From Clostridiales bacterium (GTDB lineage Bacteria; Bacillota; Clostridia; Tissierellales; Sedimentibacteraceae): a stretch of 6,863 nucleotides of DNA. A program made the position numbers and the translations under genes. Location: NCBI GenBank assembly GCA_003497505.1, contig DNNV01000250.1, forward strand, positions 484 to 7,346. The letters run 5' to 3'. Of the stretch, positions 5,893-6,863 are shown in pieces; the stretch's first letter is position 1, and every line of letters begins with the position of its first letter. The notes under the pieces were generated by a model, which was not told where the DNA came from, did no database searches, and worked only from the letters and a program-made list of their open reading frames with translations.

Positions 5893-6768
5893 CTATATTT
5901 TCCCTAATTCCTTTAAATCTTCCCTTAAAACCTTTAATACCTTTTCACTTGCTTCGGTTAAAGGAAGCCTTAATCCTCCTGCATGCACTCCGGTCAAATT
6001 TAATGCCGCCTTTACCGGAATCGGATTTGATATTATAAATAAGTCCTTAAAGATATCAAATAGCTTGAGATGTATTTCCTTTGCCCTTTCTGTATCCCTG
6101 GATACAAATGCATCTATCATTTCCTTCATTTCAGGTCCCACTACATGAGCGGCTACACTAACTATTCCATAGCAGCCTACTGACATCGCAGGAAGCAGCA
6201 TTGAATCATCCCCTGAATAAACCAAAAAATTCTCAGGGACGCGCTTTATTATTTCAGCAAACTGAATTATGTTTCCTCCGGCCTCCTTCAAGGCGACTAT
6301 ATTGTCAATTTCAGCAAGTTTTTCTACCGTTTCGGGCAATATGTTGCACCCGGTTCTTCCAGGCACATTATATAGCATAATCGGTAAATCTACAGAATCT
6401 GCAACTTCCTTAAAGTGACAATACAGAGAATCCTGATCAGGTTTATTGTAATATGGGGTAACTACGAGAAGCCCGTCAACTCCCGCCTCTTGCGCCGCCT
6501 TTGCATTCTCTATTGTAGTCCTCGTATTATTTGTACCTACGCCTGCAATTACAGGTACATTCACATGTTTCTTTACGACCTTATATAAATTGATTTTTTC
6601 TTCATCTGTCAGGGTCGGAGCTTCTCCGGTTGTTCCCGTTATAACTAAAGCCGTATTTCCCTCCTCAACTAATTTAACCGCCAGTGAACCGGCAGACTCG
6701 TAATCAACATTAAGCTCATCATCAAAAGGTGTCACCATAGCAGTTATCAATCTTCCCCATTCAACCAT
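5893..6768 (-). CDS. dapA: 4-hydroxy-tetrahydrodipicolinate synthase (DapA)
   Basis: The enzyme condenses pyruvate with aspartate semialdehyde, the first committed step to diaminopimelate for the cell wall and to lysine; it works in the cytoplasm, typically as a tetramer. The 291 residues match the usual full length of about 292. Visible active-site residues are the GTTGE loop with Thr46 and Thr47 (E. coli 44 and 45), Tyr107, the YNVPGRTG motif with Tyr133 and Arg138, and the Schiff-base Lys161 in ALKEAGG. Lysine-site positions differ from E. coli: Lys58 replaces His56, Asp55 replaces His53 and Thr84 replaces Glu84. This pattern is expected of lysine-insensitive Gram-positive enzymes. GGGAG (6776-6780, minus) lies 7 nt before the ATG. 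No clear terminator follows; the flavoprotein gene, 127 bp downstream, has its own promoter. It may belong to a larger operon beginning beyond the window. Confidence 0.97.
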   Translation of the reverse strand: MVEWGRLITAMVTPFDDELNVDYESAGSLAVKLVEEGNTALVITGTTGEAPTLTDEEKINLYKVVKKHVNVPVIAGVGTNNTRTTIENAKAAQEAGVDGLLVVTPYYNKPDQDSLYCHFKEVADSVDLPIMLYNVPGRTGCNILPETVEKLAEIDNIVALKEAGGNIIQFAEIIKRVPENFLVYSGDDSMLLPAMSVGCYGIVSVAAHVVGPEMKEMIDAFVSRDTERAKEIHLKLFDIFKDLFIISNPIPVKAALNLTGVHAGGLRLPLTEASEKVLKVLREDLKELGKI

Positions 6769-6863
6769 ATTATTTCTCCCTTCAAAATATTGTAATCCAT
6801 TTTATGAAATAGATCGATATATTGCTAACAAAAAAGAGGTCTGCCGAATAAAATAAAAGCATC
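6769..6863 (-). other. dapA upstream region, cut by the window edge
   Basis: These 95 bases hold the dapA ribosome binding site. About 60 bp before it, read on the minus strand, is CGGCAGACCTC followed by six T. A GC-richer segment directly before a T-run could be the right arm of a terminator (of an upstream gene or a leader attenuator) whose left arm lies outside the window. No complete hairpin and no convincing promoter can be shown here. Confidence 0.3.

Noticed and set aside
5850..6148. Plus-strand frames beginning near GGAGGAGG (5857-5864)
   Set aside because: They run antisense through dapA, whose protein is unmistakable, and their translations have no recognisable family; the purine run is most likely incidental.
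6824..6851. Second GCCGAATAA string near the right edge, + strand, as another sigma-D promoter
   Set aside because: The nearest -35-like TAAC is 13 rather than 15 bases upstream and is not TAAA. The shared 11-mer with 943-953 is within what chance gives in a window of this size and composition.

Overview
The window looks like a stretch of chromosome from a low-GC, motile, anaerobic Firmicute (class Clostridia). The signs are the AT-rich intergenic DNA, strong GGAGG-type ribosome binding sites, intrinsic terminators with perfect stems, a DUF2508/YaaL-like protein, and DapA and chemoreceptor sequences of clostridial style. I cannot name the genus from the sequence alone. I see no mobile element, CRISPR array, tRNA, rRNA or clear phage gene, and no strong candidate for a wholly new system. 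The most interesting part is a probable motility-regulon unit in the middle.

Layout. At the left edge (about 9-35) is the terminator of a gene outside the window. A small Cro/C1-type DNA-binding protein follows (260-502, +), with a palindromic operator candidate just upstream. It converges on a small DUF2508 gene (542-796, -), and the two share a bidirectional hairpin terminator. The divergent gap 797-1048 holds a good match to a sigma-D (sigma-28, flagellar) promoter and a hairpin in the predicted leader. Next are a PAS-PAS-GGDEF-EAL cyclic-di-GMP protein (1049-3109, +) and, 74 bp on, a transmembrane dCache-type methyl-accepting chemotaxis protein (3184-5187, +). No terminator lies between these two, so they probably form one transcript. 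A 13-bp bidirectional terminator (5192-5224) separates them from two minus-strand genes: an FMN flavoprotein with an Isf-like four-cysteine motif (5229-5765, own promoter) and dapA (5893-6768), the first committed enzyme of diaminopimelate/lysine synthesis.

How the genes may work together. The EAL domain keeps every catalytic residue I checked, whereas the GGDEF site reads DGDEF and lacks an I-site. The protein is therefore best predicted as a c-di-GMP phosphodiesterase with a possible regulatory GTP-binding domain. Expressing a phosphodiesterase and a chemoreceptor together from a flagellar-sigma promoter would fit a switch towards swimming: lower c-di-GMP and add a sensor to the chemotaxis array. 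The flavoprotein and DapA have no evident functional link to this unit. DapA carries the residues expected of a lysine-insensitive enzyme. The small regulator and the DUF2508 protein have unknown targets and roles.
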